From Nocardia asteroides (GTDB lineage: Bacteria > Actinomycetota > Actinomycetes > Mycobacteriales > Mycobacteriaceae), in NCBI RefSeq assembly GCF_021183625.1, contig NZ_CP089214.1, forward strand, positions 2,170,001 to 2,234,000: DNA of 64,000 bases. The letters are read 5' to 3'. A program made the position numbers and the translations under genes. The stretch's first letter is position 1; every line of letters begins with the position of its first letter. Positions 1 through 8,925 of this stretch are shown here, piece by piece. The notes under the pieces are model-generated. The model was not told the origin of the DNA. It worked only from the letters and a program-made list of their open reading frames with translations, and searched no databases.

Positions 1-6
1 ACTCAT
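1..6 (-). CDS. DUF2469-family protein, first two codons only (edge)
   Basis: Only the first two codons (Met-Ser) are in the window. A strong AAGGAGG at 19-25 on the minus strand lies 12 nt upstream of the ATG. In mycobacteria the gene directly after rnhB is the roughly 100-aa DUF2469 protein, which begins with Met/Val-Ser. Synteny and the ribosome site support the call; the protein itself cannot be checked here. Confidence 0.5.
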
Positions 7-52
7 CGGGTGGGACGTCCTCCTTCTCGCCGCAGTGCGTCGTCGGGGGTAA

Positions 53-787
53 TCATCGCGCATGCGCGGGCGCGGCAGCCATCCGGAGGCCCCCCTCGGC
101 CGCCGGGGGCCGCGCTTCGCCGAGTTCGCGCACGTTCTTCCAGCTCCGCCGGTGTTCGCTGCACGGCCCGAGCCGGCGTAGCGCCTCGAGGTGCTCGGGG
201 GTGTTGTAGCCCTTGTGCGCGGCGAAGCCGTAGCCGGGGAAGCGGCCGTCCAGCCCGGTCATGATCCGATCGCGGGTGACCTTGGCCAGGATGCTGGCGG
301 CGGCGATGCAGGCGGCTGCCGCGTCGCCGCCGATCACCGGCAGCGAGGGCACCGTGATGCCCGGCACCCGGAACCCGTCGGTGAGCACGTACCCGGGGGT
401 GTGCGCCAGCCCGGCGACGGCCCGGCGCATGCCCTCGATATTGGCGACGTGGATGCCGATGGCGTCCACCTCCCAGGCGGGGACGGTGACCACCGTCCAG
501 CTCAGCGCGAGCCGGGTGATCACCGGGTACAGCTCGTCGCGGGCGGCCTCGGCGAGCTTCTTGGAGTCGTCGAGGCCCGCCAGCCGGTCATAGGCCTTCG
601 GCGGGAGCAGGCAGGCGGCGACCACGAGCGGGCCCGCGCAGGGGCCGCGCCCCGCCTCGTCGACGCCGGCCACCGGGCCAAGGCCGCTGCGGATCAGCGC
701 GGCCTCCAGCGTGCGCAGCCCGCCGGCCGGACGCATGACGACGCGCGGCGGCCACTTCCCGGATCGGATCACTGAACTCTGCACCAT
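53..787 (-). CDS. rnhB: Ribonuclease HII
   Basis: Cytoplasmic endonuclease that cuts the RNA strand of RNA-DNA hybrids and removes misincorporated ribonucleotides. The 244-aa protein has the DEAGRG motif at residues 43-48, DDSKK at 73-77, the conserved Asp in VLTDGF (about 137) and the [12 protein letters not shown] helix (about 162-173), so the acidic active site is complete. The ATG at 787 gives the usual actinobacterial N terminus (KWPPR followed by the first motif). A GTG one codon later lies 7 nt after a CATAAT box and could be the start of a leaderless mRNA. It is 40 bp downstream of lepB. Confidence 0.95.
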   Translation of the reverse strand: MVQSSVIRSGKWPPRVVMRPAGGLRTLEAALIRSGLGPVAGVDEAGRGPCAGPLVVAACLLPPKAYDRLAGLDDSKKLAEAARDELYPVITRLALSWTVVTVPAWEVDAIGIHVANIEGMRRAVAGLAHTPGYVLTDGFRVPGITVPSLPVIGGDAAAACIAAASILAKVTRDRIMTGLDGRFPGYGFAAHKGYNTPEHLEALRRLGPCSEHRRSWKNVRELGEARPPAAEGGLRMAAAPAHAR

Positions 788-791
788 GTCG

Positions 792-797
792 ATTATG
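792..797 (-). promoter_or_regulatory. Possible -10 box for rnhB
   Basis: CATAAT on the minus strand matches TATAAT at five of six positions and lies in the 40-bp gap between lepB and rnhB. It ends 7 nt before the GTG second codon of the annotated rnhB frame, so transcription could begin at that codon. No clear -35 is seen. Confidence 0.4.
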
Positions 798-827
798 CTG
801 CGGCCACCGACATTTCGGCCGGCCGGC

Positions 828-1607
828 TCACTCCGCCTGCGGATCCTCCGCGCGCACCGGGCCCATCCGGCCGGGCGGCCAGATTTTGAAGACGGTCTTG
901 CCGCGCACGTTGTCGACCGGCACCGTGCCCTGCAGCTCGTCGCCGACGTGCGCGCGGGAATCCGCCGACTCGTTGCGGTTGTCGCCCATCACCCACAGGT
1001 GCCCCTCCGGCACGGTGACCGGCCCGAACACCCGGCCGGCCGGGTAGACGGCGTTGGCCTGGCCCTGGCGCCACGGGAAGTCGTCCTTGACGTACGGCTC
1101 GTCCAGCGGCTTGCCGTCCACGGTGACCCGGCCCTGCGCGTCGCAGCACTGCACGGTCTGGCCGCCGACCGCGATCACCCGCTTCACCAGATCGTTCTCG
1201 TCCGGGGGGACCAGCCCGAACCAGGAGAAGAAGTTCTGCACGCCGCGCACCACCGCGTTGTCCGAGCGGATCGACCGGTAGCTGGTGTTCCAGCTCGGCG
1301 GGCCGACGAAGACGACGACGTCGCCCGGCTCCGGATCGGCGGTGTAGTAGCTGATCTTCTGCACGTAGATGCGGTCGCCGATGGCCAGCGTGGGATCCAT
1401 CGACTGCGACGGGATGACGTACGGGCGCCCCACGAAGGAGACCATGAGCGCGGCGATCACCGCCGCGATGACGATCAGGACCGGCAGCTCCTGCCAGAAC
1501 GGCCGCTGCTTGCGCTGCTGCTGCTTGCGCCGCGACGCCCGGCCGCCCTCCCCCGACCTGCCCTCGCCCGCTCCGGACACGCCCACCGAACCGCTTTCGT
1601 CTGCCAC
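828..1607 (-). CDS. lepB: Type I signal peptidase
   Basis: Membrane-bound Ser/Lys protease that removes signal peptides from exported proteins. The 259-aa protein has a charged cytoplasmic N-terminal tail, one membrane segment at about 42-60, the nucleophile serine in PSQSMDPT (Ser69), the general-base lysine in [10 protein letters not shown] (Lys142) and the [11 protein letters not shown] box near the C terminus. I chose GTG at 1607 because the only longer frame extends through the rplS terminator into rplS. No Shine-Dalgarno precedes this GTG, but TACTCT ends 7 nt before it, which suggests leaderless translation. lepB lies between rplS and rnhB as in mycobacteria. Confidence 0.93.
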   Translation of the reverse strand: MADESGSVGVSGAGEGRSGEGGRASRRKQQQRKQRPFWQELPVLIVIAAVIAALMVSFVGRPYVIPSQSMDPTLAIGDRIYVQKISYYTADPEPGDVVVFVGPPSWNTSYRSIRSDNAVVRGVQNFFSWFGLVPPDENDLVKRVIAVGGQTVQCCDAQGRVTVDGKPLDEPYVKDDFPWRQGQANAVYPAGRVFGPVTVPEGHLWVMGDNRNESADSRAHVGDELQGTVPVDNVRGKTVFKIWPPGRMGPVRAEDPQAE

Positions 1608-1614
1608 GCCGAAC

Positions 1615-1620
1615 AGAGTA
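1615..1620 (-). promoter_or_regulatory. -10 box of lepB, probable leaderless transcript
   Basis: TACTCT (TANNNT type) on the minus strand, separated by 7 nt from the lepB GTG, with no ribosome site in between. It sits just downstream of the rplS terminator, so lepB has room for its own promoter. Confidence 0.5.
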
Positions 1621-1648
1621 GCCGTCGACCTGGAGCTGACCGCACACA

Positions 1649-1690
1649 CTTCGGCCCGGCACCGCGAACGAATCGGGTGCCGGGCCGAAG
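1649..1690 (-). terminator. Hairpin terminator after rplS
   Basis: Perfect 15-bp inverted repeat: CTTCGGCCCGGCACC at 1649-1663 pairs with 1676-1690 around a 12-nt loop. It begins 44 nt after the rplS stop and ends before lepB. There is no U-rich tail, which is common for actinobacterial terminators. Confidence 0.8.
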
Positions 1691-1734
1691 GAGATTTCAG
1701 CGCGGAGCGCGCGAGCGCGCCCCGGCGGGGAAGC

Positions 1735-2076
1735 TCAGCGCTTCTCCTTGATCTTGGCGGCCTTGCCGCGCAGGTCGCGCAGGTAGTACAGCTTGGCCCG
1801 GCGGACATCGCCGCGGGTGACCACCTCGATGTGGTCGATGTTGGGGCTGTGCACCGGGAAGGTGCGCTCCACGCCGACACCGAACGACACCTTGCGCACG
1901 GTGAAGGTCTCGCGGATGCCGCCGCCCTGACGGCGGATCACGACGCCCTTGAAGACCTGGATGCGCTCCTTGGAGCCCTCGATGACCTTCACGTGCACGT
2001 TCAGCGTATCGCCCGGGCGGAAGGCCGGGACGTCGCTGCGCAGCGACTTCTCGTCGACGAAGTCAAGGGTGTTCAT
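1735..2076 (-). CDS. rplS: 50S ribosomal protein L19
   Basis: The 113-aa protein, of normal L19 length, binds 23S rRNA at the 30S-50S interface. It contains the typical [32 protein letters not shown] and [13 protein letters not shown]-like segments. The ATG at 2076 ([12 protein letters not shown]) is fixed by homologous N termini and by AAGGA 7 nt upstream; the frame stays open further upstream, but that part is not L19-like. A 15-bp hairpin terminator follows. Confidence 0.97.
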   Translation of the reverse strand: MNTLDFVDEKSLRSDVPAFRPGDTLNVHVKVIEGSKERIQVFKGVVIRRQGGGIRETFTVRKVSFGVGVERTFPVHSPNIDHIEVVTRGDVRRAKLYYLRDLRGKAAKIKEKR

Positions 2077-2235
2077 TTTCGTCCTTAACGGTTCATGGTG
2101 GAACAGAGGACCCTGGCGGCACTGGCGTGCTCGGCCGGTTCGTGCTCGGTACAAGGGATGCCGGAGCCGGGAAACGGCCCGGGGCAACCCGAACAGTGTG
2201 CCAGACGAGCTGGTCCGCGCTGAAATCGGGGCCGA

Positions 2236-3105
2236 TCAGCTCTTCCCCGCCGGCTCGCTCGGCTGGAAGTGCCGGTGCTGCGCGGCGGGCGCGGGCACCA
2301 CCTTGCGGGCCAGCTCCTCCTCGGCCGCGGTGCGCACGTGGTCGACGTCGGGCTTCCCGGCCACCAGGTCCTGCACGAAGATCTTGGCCCGGATTACCGG
2401 GCGCCGGTAGCGCCGCTCGCGCACGACGGCGCGGGCCATCAGCCTGCGCCGCCGGTCCGCGTAGCGCCAGCGCGCCCACGGCGCGCCCGGCCTGCTCAGC
2501 CGCAGCGCCCCGACCACGAGCAGCGGCAGGAAGAACATGCCGAAGAGCCCGGTCCAGATCTTGCCCTTGGCGATCACGATCGCCGCGAGCACCAGGTTCA
2601 CCAGCGCGAAGACCGCGACGACCACCCGGACGGCGATGCCGGGATCGGCGCGGAAGTCGTTGATCTCCAGCAGCCACAGCGGGTGGAAGCCGAGCAGCAG
2701 CAGCCCGGTGACGGCGATCGCGACGAACACCGCGTCCACCGAGGTGCGGCCCTGCTTCTCCCAGTACACGTCGCGCAGGTAGAAGATCAGCGCGAACTCG
2801 TCCAGCACCAGCGCCGCGCCGACCCCGAAGGCGGCGGCGAGCATGGCCGCGGTGGAGCGGCTCGACGTCTCGGTGGTGGCCACCATGCCGATCCCGGAGG
2901 CCAGCACCAGCACCACGCCGAACACCATGTGGTGGATGTGGGTGTCGCCCGCCCTGATGTTCCCCGGCCACCAGCGCACCTTGGCCCTGATCATCCGGAC
3001 GCTGACCCGGATGATCACGAACCCGACGATGAAGCCGAGCAGGAAGCACAGCAGCGGCAACCGGCCCTGCGCGATCACGTCCTGTTCGAGCCACCGCCGC
3101 AACAC
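2236..3105 (-). CDS. Multi-pass membrane protein with a His cluster, function unknown
   Basis: 289-aa integral membrane protein that I cannot assign to a named family. About seven hydrophobic segments are visible, beginning right after the N terminus (PLLCFLLGFIVGFVIIRV). A conspicuous GDTHIHHM motif lies near residue 55, and an acidic DEFALIFYLRDVYWE stretch follows the third segment; both look like possible metal or ligand sites. The last 90 residues are basic and cytoplasmic in character. The GTG start at 3105 follows GAGGGAG. It is 16 bp downstream of tex, with rplS next on the same strand. Confidence 0.75.
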   Translation of the reverse strand: MLRRWLEQDVIAQGRLPLLCFLLGFIVGFVIIRVSVRMIRAKVRWWPGNIRAGDTHIHHMVFGVVLVLASGIGMVATTETSSRSTAAMLAAAFGVGAALVLDEFALIFYLRDVYWEKQGRTSVDAVFVAIAVTGLLLLGFHPLWLLEINDFRADPGIAVRVVVAVFALVNLVLAAIVIAKGKIWTGLFGMFFLPLLVVGALRLSRPGAPWARWRYADRRRRLMARAVVRERRYRRPVIRAKIFVQDLVAGKPDVDHVRTAAEEELARKVVPAPAAQHRHFQPSEPAGKS

Positions 3106-3121
3106 CGCGCTCCCTCTCGGT

Positions 3122-5503
3122 CTACTTGCCGAGCCCCGCTCGGCGCAGGGCGTCGGCCATGGCGCCGTTCGCCGGAGCGGGGCGGCGCTGCTGCTGGCCG
3201 CCCTGTTTGCCCTGGCCGCGCCCGTCGCCCTGCGGCTTTCCCTGTCCATTCTGCCTGGGTTTGCCGCTGCCGCCCCGGTTGCGATCGCGCTGACCGCCGC
3301 GCTCCTCGCGCCCGGCCGGTTTGCCCGGCTCGTCGTCCAGCCGGAGCGAGAGCCCGATGCGCTGCCTGGCCACGTCGACCTCGAGCACCTTGACCTTCAC
3401 CACGTCGCCGGACTTCACTACGCTGCGCGGGTCGTCGACGAAGCTGTGCGACATGGCCGAGACGTGCACCAGGCCGTCCTGGTGCACCCCGACGTCGACG
3501 AAGGCGCCGAAGGCGGCGACATTGGTGACCACGCCCTCCAGCACCATGCCCGGTTCCAGGTCGGCGACCTTCTCCACGCCGGCGGCGAACTCGGCGGTCT
3601 TGAACTCCGGGCGTGGGTCGCGGCCCGGCTTCTCCAGCTCGGCGATGATGTCGGTGACCGTCGGGACGCCGAAACGCTCGTCGGTGAAGTCGACCGGCTT
3701 CAGCGCGCGCAGCACGGCCGGGTTGCCGATCACCTCGGCGATGCCGCTGCCGGTCGAGTCCAGGATGCGGCGGACCACCGGGTACGCCTCGGGGTGCACG
3801 GCGGAGGTGTCGAGCGGGTCGGCGCCGCCGCGGATGCGCAGGAAGCCCGCGCACTGCTCGAAGGCCTTCGGGCCGAGCCGGGGCACCTCCCTGAGCGCGG
3901 TGCGGCTGTGGAACGGGCCGTTCTGGTCGCGGTGCGCGACGATGCTCTCGGCGACCGTTCCGCTGATACCCGAGACCCGGGCGAGCAGCGGCACCGACGC
4001 GGTGTTCACGTCGACGCCGACCGCGTTCACCGCGTCCTCGACCACGACGCCGAGCGAGCGGGCCAGCAGCGTCTCGGAGATGTCGTGCTGGTACTGCCCG
4101 ACCCCGATCGACTTCGGATCGATCTTCACCAGCTCCGCAAGCGGATCCTGCAGCCTGCGCGCGATGGAGACGGCCCCGCGCAGCGAGACGTCCATGTCCG
4201 GCAGCTCCTGCGAGGCGTAGGCCGAGGCGGAGTACACCGAGGCGCCCGCCTCGGAGACCACGATCTTGGTCGGCTTGTTCTCCGGGATCCGGGAGATCAG
4301 CTCGACGGCGAGCGCGTCGGTCTCGCGGGAGGCCGTGCCGTTGCCGATCGCGATCAGCTCGACGCCGAACCTGGCGACCAGCGCGGCCAGCACGGCCAGC
4401 GACTTCTCGGTCTGCCCCTGCGGCTTGTGCGGGTAGATGACCTCGGTGGCGACGGCCTTGCCGGTCGCGTCGACCACGGCCACCTTGACGCCGGTGCGGT
4501 ACCCCGGATCCAGCCCCATGGTGGTGCGGGTGCCCGCGGGGGCGGCGAGCAGCAGGTCGCGCAGGTTGGCGGCGAAGATGTCGACCGCGTCCTTCTCGGC
4601 GGCCTGCCGCAGCCGCATCCTGGTGTCGATGCCGAGGCTCACCTGGAGTTTGGTGCGCCAGGCCCAGCGCACGGTGTCGAGCAGCCAGCCGTCGGCGGCG
4701 CGGCCGCGGTCGGCGATATCGAAGCGGGTGGCGATCCGGCCCTCGTAGACGGTGCGCTCGCCGGGCTGCGGCTCCTCGGTGTCCGGCTCCAGCTTCAGCG
4801 CGAGGATCTCCTCCTTCTCGCCACGGAGCAGCGCGAGAATGCGGTGCGACGGCAGCGATTCGAAGGCCTCGGCGAACTCGAAGTAGTCGGCGAACTTGGC
4901 GCCGGCCTCCTCTTTACCCGGGCGAACGGCCGCGCTGACCCGGCCGCGCTTCCACATCAGCTCGCGCAGCTCGCCGACCAGGTCGGCGTCCTCGGCGAAG
5001 CGCTCGACCAGGATGGCGCGGGCGCCCTCCAGCTGCTCGGCGGTGTAGCCCGCCGGGTCGGTGGCCGGGTCGCCGATCAGGGCGTCGGCGACCGGCTCGT
5101 GCCCGGCCTCGCGCGCGATCTGCGCCTTGGTGCGCCGCTTCGGCTTGTACGGGAGGTAGATGTCCTCCAGCCTGGCCTTGGTGTCGGCGAGGAGCAGCTG
5201 CCGGTGCAGCTCGTCGTCGAGTTTGCCTTGGCCGCGAATGGATTCCACGACGGCGGCGCGGCGCTCGTCCAGTTCACGCAGGTAGTGCAGCCGCTCCTCC
5301 AGCGTGCGCAGCTGCGCGTCGTCCAGCCCCTCGGTGACCTCCTTGCGGTACCTGGCGACGAAGGGGACGGTGGCGCCGCCGTCGAGCAGCTCGACGGTGG
5401 CGCGCACCTGGCTCTCCCGGACGCCGAGTTCCTCGGCGATACGGCGGTCGACGCTGGGCACACCGGCGCTGGGCAGAGCGGAACTCTCGGGCACTGTCGT
5501 CAC
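3122..5503 (-). CDS. tex: Tex-type S1 RNA-binding transcription accessory protein
   Basis: The 793-aa nucleic-acid-binding protein has the full Tex layout: an N-terminal helical region, a YqgF/RNase H-like domain (GLDPGYRTGVKVAVVD, near residue 325), tandem helix-hairpin-helix motifs (VNTASVPLLARVSGI and LREVPRLGPKAFEQ) and an S1 domain (GMVLEGVVTNVAAFGAFVDVGVHQDGLVHVS). A Gly/Gln/Arg-rich tail follows. I chose GTG at 5503 over the longer frame, whose extra residues are not Tex-like. TAGGGT ends 8 nt before this GTG and no Shine-Dalgarno is seen, so the transcript may be leaderless. Confidence 0.92.
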   Translation of the reverse strand: MTTVPESSALPSAGVPSVDRRIAEELGVRESQVRATVELLDGGATVPFVARYRKEVTEGLDDAQLRTLEERLHYLRELDERRAAVVESIRGQGKLDDELHRQLLLADTKARLEDIYLPYKPKRRTKAQIAREAGHEPVADALIGDPATDPAGYTAEQLEGARAILVERFAEDADLVGELRELMWKRGRVSAAVRPGKEEAGAKFADYFEFAEAFESLPSHRILALLRGEKEEILALKLEPDTEEPQPGERTVYEGRIATRFDIADRGRAADGWLLDTVRWAWRTKLQVSLGIDTRMRLRQAAEKDAVDIFAANLRDLLLAAPAGTRTTMGLDPGYRTGVKVAVVDATGKAVATEVIYPHKPQGQTEKSLAVLAALVARFGVELIAIGNGTASRETDALAVELISRIPENKPTKIVVSEAGASVYSASAYASQELPDMDVSLRGAVSIARRLQDPLAELVKIDPKSIGVGQYQHDISETLLARSLGVVVEDAVNAVGVDVNTASVPLLARVSGISGTVAESIVAHRDQNGPFHSRTALREVPRLGPKAFEQCAGFLRIRGGADPLDTSAVHPEAYPVVRRILDSTGSGIAEVIGNPAVLRALKPVDFTDERFGVPTVTDIIAELEKPGRDPRPEFKTAEFAAGVEKVADLEPGMVLEGVVTNVAAFGAFVDVGVHQDGLVHVSAMSHSFVDDPRSVVKSGDVVKVKVLEVDVARQRIGLSLRLDDEPGKPAGREERGGQRDRNRGGSGKPRQNGQGKPQGDGRGQGKQGGQQQRRPAPANGAMADALRRAGLGK

Positions 5504-5540
5504 GAGGCGCCACCCTACCGGCGACCATCGACGCCGGGGG

Positions 5541-7184
5541 TCAGGCGTCCTGGCGACCGAGCAGTTCCCCGGCCAGTGCACGCATTTCGGCCTTGCGCAC
5601 CTTCCCGGTGACGGTCATCGGGAACTCCTCGACCAGGTGCACGTAGCGCGGGATCTTGTAGTGCGCCAGCTTGCCGGTGCAGAACTCGCGCAACCGCGCG
5701 GCGTCCAGCGGGGCCGCGCCGGGGCGCAGCCGGATCCACGCCATCAGCTCCTCGCCGTAGGTGGCGTCCGGCACCCCGATCACCTGCGCGTCCAGCACGT
5801 CCGGGTGCGCGTAGAGGAACTCCTCGATCTCGCGCGGGTAGATGTTCTCGCCACCGCGGATCACCATGTCCTTGATCCGGCCGGTCACCGCGAGGTAGCC
5901 GGCGCCGTCCATGACGGCGATGTCGCCGGTGTGCATCCAGCGCGCGGCGTCGACGGCCTCCGCGGTCTTGGCCGGTTCGCCCCAGTACCCGAGCATCACC
6001 GAGTAGCCGCGGGTGCAGAGCTCGCCGGGCTCGCCGCGCGGCAGCGTCCGCCCGGTCACCGGGTCGACGATCTTGACCTCCAGGTGCGGCCCGACCCGGC
6101 CGACGGTCTCGGTGCGCCGCTCCAGGCTGTCGTCGCGGCGGGTCTGGGTGGAGACCGGCGAGGTCTCGGTCATGCCGTAGCAGATGGAGACCTCCGCCAT
6201 GTTCATCCGGTCGATGACCCGCTTCATCACCTCGATCGGGCAGGGCGAGCCCGCCATGATGCCGGTGCGCAGCGTGCGGAGGTCGTGCTCGGCGCCGGCG
6301 TCGAGCGCGGCGAGCATGGCGATGAACATGGTCGGCACGCCGTAGAGCGAGGTGCAGCGCTCGGCGGCGACCGCGGCCAGGCTCGCCTCCGGGTCGAACG
6401 ATGGCGCCGGGATGACGACGGCGGCGCCGTGCGTCGTGCTCGCCAGATTGCCCATCACCATGCCGAAGCAGTGGTAGAAGGGCACCGGAACGCAGATCCG
6501 ATCGTGCTCGGTGTAGCCGCACAGCTCACCGACGAACCAGCCGTTGTTCAGGATGTTGTGGTGGCTGAGCGTGGCGCCCTTGGGGAATCCCGTCGTCCCC
6601 GAGGTGTACTGGATATTGATCGGGTCGTCGGCGGAGAGCTCCGCGGCGACGGCGGCGAGCCGGGCGGCCTCCGCTTCGGTGGCCGCCAGCGCTTCCCACT
6701 CCGGCGAGCCGAGCACCAGCACCGATTCCAGCTCCGGGACCGCGGCGCGCACCTCGCCGACCATCGCGACGTAGTCCGAGGTCTTGAAGGACTCGGCGGT
6801 GATCAGCGTCCGCACCCCGGCCTGGCGGAGCACGAACTCCAGCTCCGAGGTGCGGTAGGCCGGGTTGATGGTGACCAGGATCGCGCCGATCTTCGCGGTG
6901 GCGTACTGCACCAGGAACCACTCCGCGCAGTTCGGCGCCCAGATCCCGACCCGGTCACCGGTGCGGACGCCGTGCTCGAGCAGCCCGGTGCCGATGGCGT
7001 CGACCGCCGCGACCAGTTCCCGGTAGCTCCAGCGGCGGCCGGATGGGCGGTCGACCAGGGCTTCGCGCTCCGGGTGCGCGGCGGCGACGCGATCGAGGTT
7101 GCCGCCGATGGTGTCGCCGAGCAGCGGGGTGTCGGCGCGGCCGCTGTCGTAGGCGGGGGCGCTGTCGTAGGCGGGGGCTCTCAC
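5541..7184 (-). CDS. Fatty-acyl-CoA ligase (AMP-forming)
   Basis: 547-aa member of the adenylate-forming superfamily that would activate a carboxylic acid, probably a medium or long fatty acid, to its CoA thioester. The P-loop-like YTSGTTGFPKG is at 193-203, the A5 motif is YGMTETSP, the hinge lies in TGRIKDMVIRGGENIYP, and the catalytic lysine is in TVTGKVRKAEM near the C terminus. GTG at 7184 overlaps the TGA of the upstream ligase by 4 bp, so the two are co-translated. The first 20 residues carry a duplicated AYDS-containing segment encoded by a perfect 18-bp tandem repeat. The substrate is inferred. Confidence 0.9.
   Translation of the reverse strand: MRAPAYDSAPAYDSGRADTPLLGDTIGGNLDRVAAAHPEREALVDRPSGRRWSYRELVAAVDAIGTGLLEHGVRTGDRVGIWAPNCAEWFLVQYATAKIGAILVTINPAYRTSELEFVLRQAGVRTLITAESFKTSDYVAMVGEVRAAVPELESVLVLGSPEWEALAATEAEAARLAAVAAELSADDPINIQYTSGTTGFPKGATLSHHNILNNGWFVGELCGYTEHDRICVPVPFYHCFGMVMGNLASTTHGAAVVIPAPSFDPEASLAAVAAERCTSLYGVPTMFIAMLAALDAGAEHDLRTLRTGIMAGSPCPIEVMKRVIDRMNMAEVSICYGMTETSPVSTQTRRDDSLERRTETVGRVGPHLEVKIVDPVTGRTLPRGEPGELCTRGYSVMLGYWGEPAKTAEAVDAARWMHTGDIAVMDGAGYLAVTGRIKDMVIRGGENIYPREIEEFLYAHPDVLDAQVIGVPDATYGEELMAWIRLRPGAAPLDAARLREFCTGKLAHYKIPRYVHLVEEFPMTVTGKVRKAEMRALAGELLGRQDA
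7143..7178. repeat. Perfect 18-bp tandem duplication
   Basis: The unit GCTGTCGTAGGCGGGGGC occurs at 7143-7160 and again at 7161-7178 with no mismatch. It lies inside the first codons of the downstream acyl-CoA ligase and duplicates six residues, next to the overlap with the upstream ligase. Perfect identity points to recent slippage. Confidence 0.95.
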
Positions 7185-8827
7185 CGGGCGCCGCCGCGGC
7201 GGAGCAGGTAGCGCTGCACCTTGCCGCTCGGGGTCTTGGGCAGCGTGTCGACGAAGTGCACCCGGCGGGGGTAGGCGTGCGCGGCGAACTTCTGTTTGAC
7301 CAGCTGCTGCAGCTCGGCGGCGAGCTCGTCGTCGCCGGTCGCCTCCCTGCCGAGCACGACGAAGGCCTCCAGCACCTCGCCGCGCAGCTCGTCCGGCATC
7401 CCCACCACCGCGGCCTCGGCGACCCCCGGATGCAGCAGCAGCACGCTCTCCACCTCGAACGGGCCGATCCGGTAGCCGGCCATGATGATCACGTCGTCGT
7501 CCCTGGCCGAGAAGCGGAAGAAACCGTCGGCGTCCCGCGAGCCCGCGTCGCCGGTGAGGTACCAGCGGCCGTCGGCGGTGAAGCGCTGCGCGGTGCGCTC
7601 GGGGGCGTCCAGGTAGCCGGTGAACCAGAGCAGCGGGCTGTTCCCGGTATCGATGGCGACCCGGCCGAGCTCGCCGGTCGGCGCCTCGGCGTCGGCGTCG
7701 TCGGCGAGCACCGCGCAGTGCCAGCCGGGCAGCTGCCTGCCCATCGAGCCGAGCGGGACGGTGGCGTCCAGCGCCTCGTGCCAGGCGTTGCCGATGACCA
7801 TGCCGTGCTCGGTCTGGCCGTAGTGGTCGCGGACCGGGACGCCGAGCGCCTCGGCCGACCACTCCACCACCTCGGGGGTGAGCGGCTCGCCCGCCGACGA
7901 GGCGCGGCGCAGCGTGACGCCCTCCGGAGCGGGCTCGGCGCGCAACGCCCGGTAGACGGTGGGCGCGGCGGCGAAGTTGGTGACGCCGAAGCGCTCCAGC
8001 ACCTGCCAGGTGAGCGCGGGCGAGAACGGCGCGTGCAGCAGCAGGGTGCGGATCCCGGACGCCAGCGGGGCCAGGATCGCGTAGTACAGCCCGTAGGCCC
8101 AGCCCGGGTCGGCGCCGTTCCAGAAGACGTCGTCCGGCCGTACGTCCAGCGCGAACTCCTGGTACGCGTGGAACGAGGCGAGTGCGCGCAACGGGATCGG
8201 CACGCCCTTCGGGGTCCCGGTGGTGCCGCTGGTGAAGAGCTGGACCAGCCCGCCGTCGCCGCCGACGGTCACCGCGGCGGCCAGCGGGTCGTCGGCCGAG
8301 TGCCCGGCGAGCAGCTCCTCGAAGCGCAGCGCGCCCGGTTGCTCGCCACCCGCGACGATCACCCCCCACGGCGCGTCGGCCGGGATGTCGTCGCCGGGAA
8401 GCAGCTTCGCGGCCTGGTCGGCGTCGGCGATGACCCAGCGGGCATCGCCGGCCGTGAGCCGGAAGGCGATGGCGGGCGAGGCGAAGGCGGTGAACAGCGG
8501 CATGTGCACCGCACCGCGGCGCCAGATGCCGAGCAGCGCCACGACCAGCTCGGCCGACTTGGCCATGAGCGTGGCCACCCGGTCGCCGGGGCCGACGCCG
8601 AGCTCGCCGAGTGCGGCGGCGAACCGCTCGGAGCGCTCGCGCAGCTCCCCGTAGGTGAGGTCGGTGTGGCTCAGGTCGGACTCGACCACGGTGACCGCGA
8701 CCCGGTCGGCCGGGTGCCGGTCGCAGAGCAGCACCGCCGCGGTGGCGGCCGGGCTGTCGTAGGTCGCCAGCAGGGTGCGTACCCGCTGGTCCGGGTCGCT
8801 GTCGGGCACCGTCGTCTCGGTCGCCAT
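7181..8827 (-). CDS. Acetyl-/medium-chain acyl-CoA synthetase-like ligase
   Basis: 548-aa adenylate-forming enzyme. Motifs visible are FTSGTTGTPKG (198-208), DHYGQTEHG (A5), YLTGDAGSRDADGFF (A7), RDDDVIIMAGYRIGPFEVE (A8) and the catalytic lysine in TPSGKVQRYLL at the C terminus. The WNGADPGWAYGLYYAI segment resembles acetyl-CoA and ACSM-type medium-chain synthetases more than long-chain FadD enzymes. GGGAGGA stands 6 nt before the ATG. It is first of a two-gene operon and diverges from a RamA-like regulator, which fits a role in acetate or short-acid activation; the exact substrate is not determined. Confidence 0.88.
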   Translation of the reverse strand: MATETTVPDSDPDQRVRTLLATYDSPAATAAVLLCDRHPADRVAVTVVESDLSHTDLTYGELRERSERFAAALGELGVGPGDRVATLMAKSAELVVALLGIWRRGAVHMPLFTAFASPAIAFRLTAGDARWVIADADQAAKLLPGDDIPADAPWGVIVAGGEQPGALRFEELLAGHSADDPLAAAVTVGGDGGLVQLFTSGTTGTPKGVPIPLRALASFHAYQEFALDVRPDDVFWNGADPGWAYGLYYAILAPLASGIRTLLLHAPFSPALTWQVLERFGVTNFAAAPTVYRALRAEPAPEGVTLRRASSAGEPLTPEVVEWSAEALGVPVRDHYGQTEHGMVIGNAWHEALDATVPLGSMGRQLPGWHCAVLADDADAEAPTGELGRVAIDTGNSPLLWFTGYLDAPERTAQRFTADGRWYLTGDAGSRDADGFFRFSARDDDVIIMAGYRIGPFEVESVLLLHPGVAEAAVVGMPDELRGEVLEAFVVLGREATGDDELAAELQQLVKQKFAAHAYPRRVHFVDTLPKTPSGKVQRYLLRRGGAR

Positions 8828-8877
8828 GTGGTCCTCCCTCGTGCGGCTCCGGATCGGCGCCGGAGTCCGCCTAGAAT

Positions 8878-8917
8878 GTGGGACACGTCACGTTCCGCAC
8901 TACCCCCGAAAAGGGGT
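8878..8917. promoter_or_regulatory. Divergent control region with RamA-type boxes
   Basis: Between the ligase operon and the ramA-like gene there is an imperfect dyad at 8878-8900 (7 of 10 pairs) followed by ACCCCCG (8902-8908) and AGGGGT (8912-8917). The published corynebacterial RamA motif is tandem short runs of four to six G or C flanked by A/T, and these two runs fit it. They abut the regulator's start codon, so they could serve autoregulation. The -10-like TAGAAT at 8872-8877 precedes them on the plus strand. Confidence 0.5.
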
Positions 8918-8925
8918 GACCCGAG

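Noticed and set aside
2843-5611. A 922-codon plus-strand frame opposite tex
   Set aside because: It is the antisense shadow of tex: no ribosome site, His/Arg/Gly/Ala-rich translation with no domain, while the minus strand encodes a complete Tex protein.
5541-8369. A 942-codon minus-strand frame as a fusion ligase
   Set aside because: Its first 395 codons only run out of frame through the other ligase; the real start is GTG 7184, which overlaps the upstream stop.
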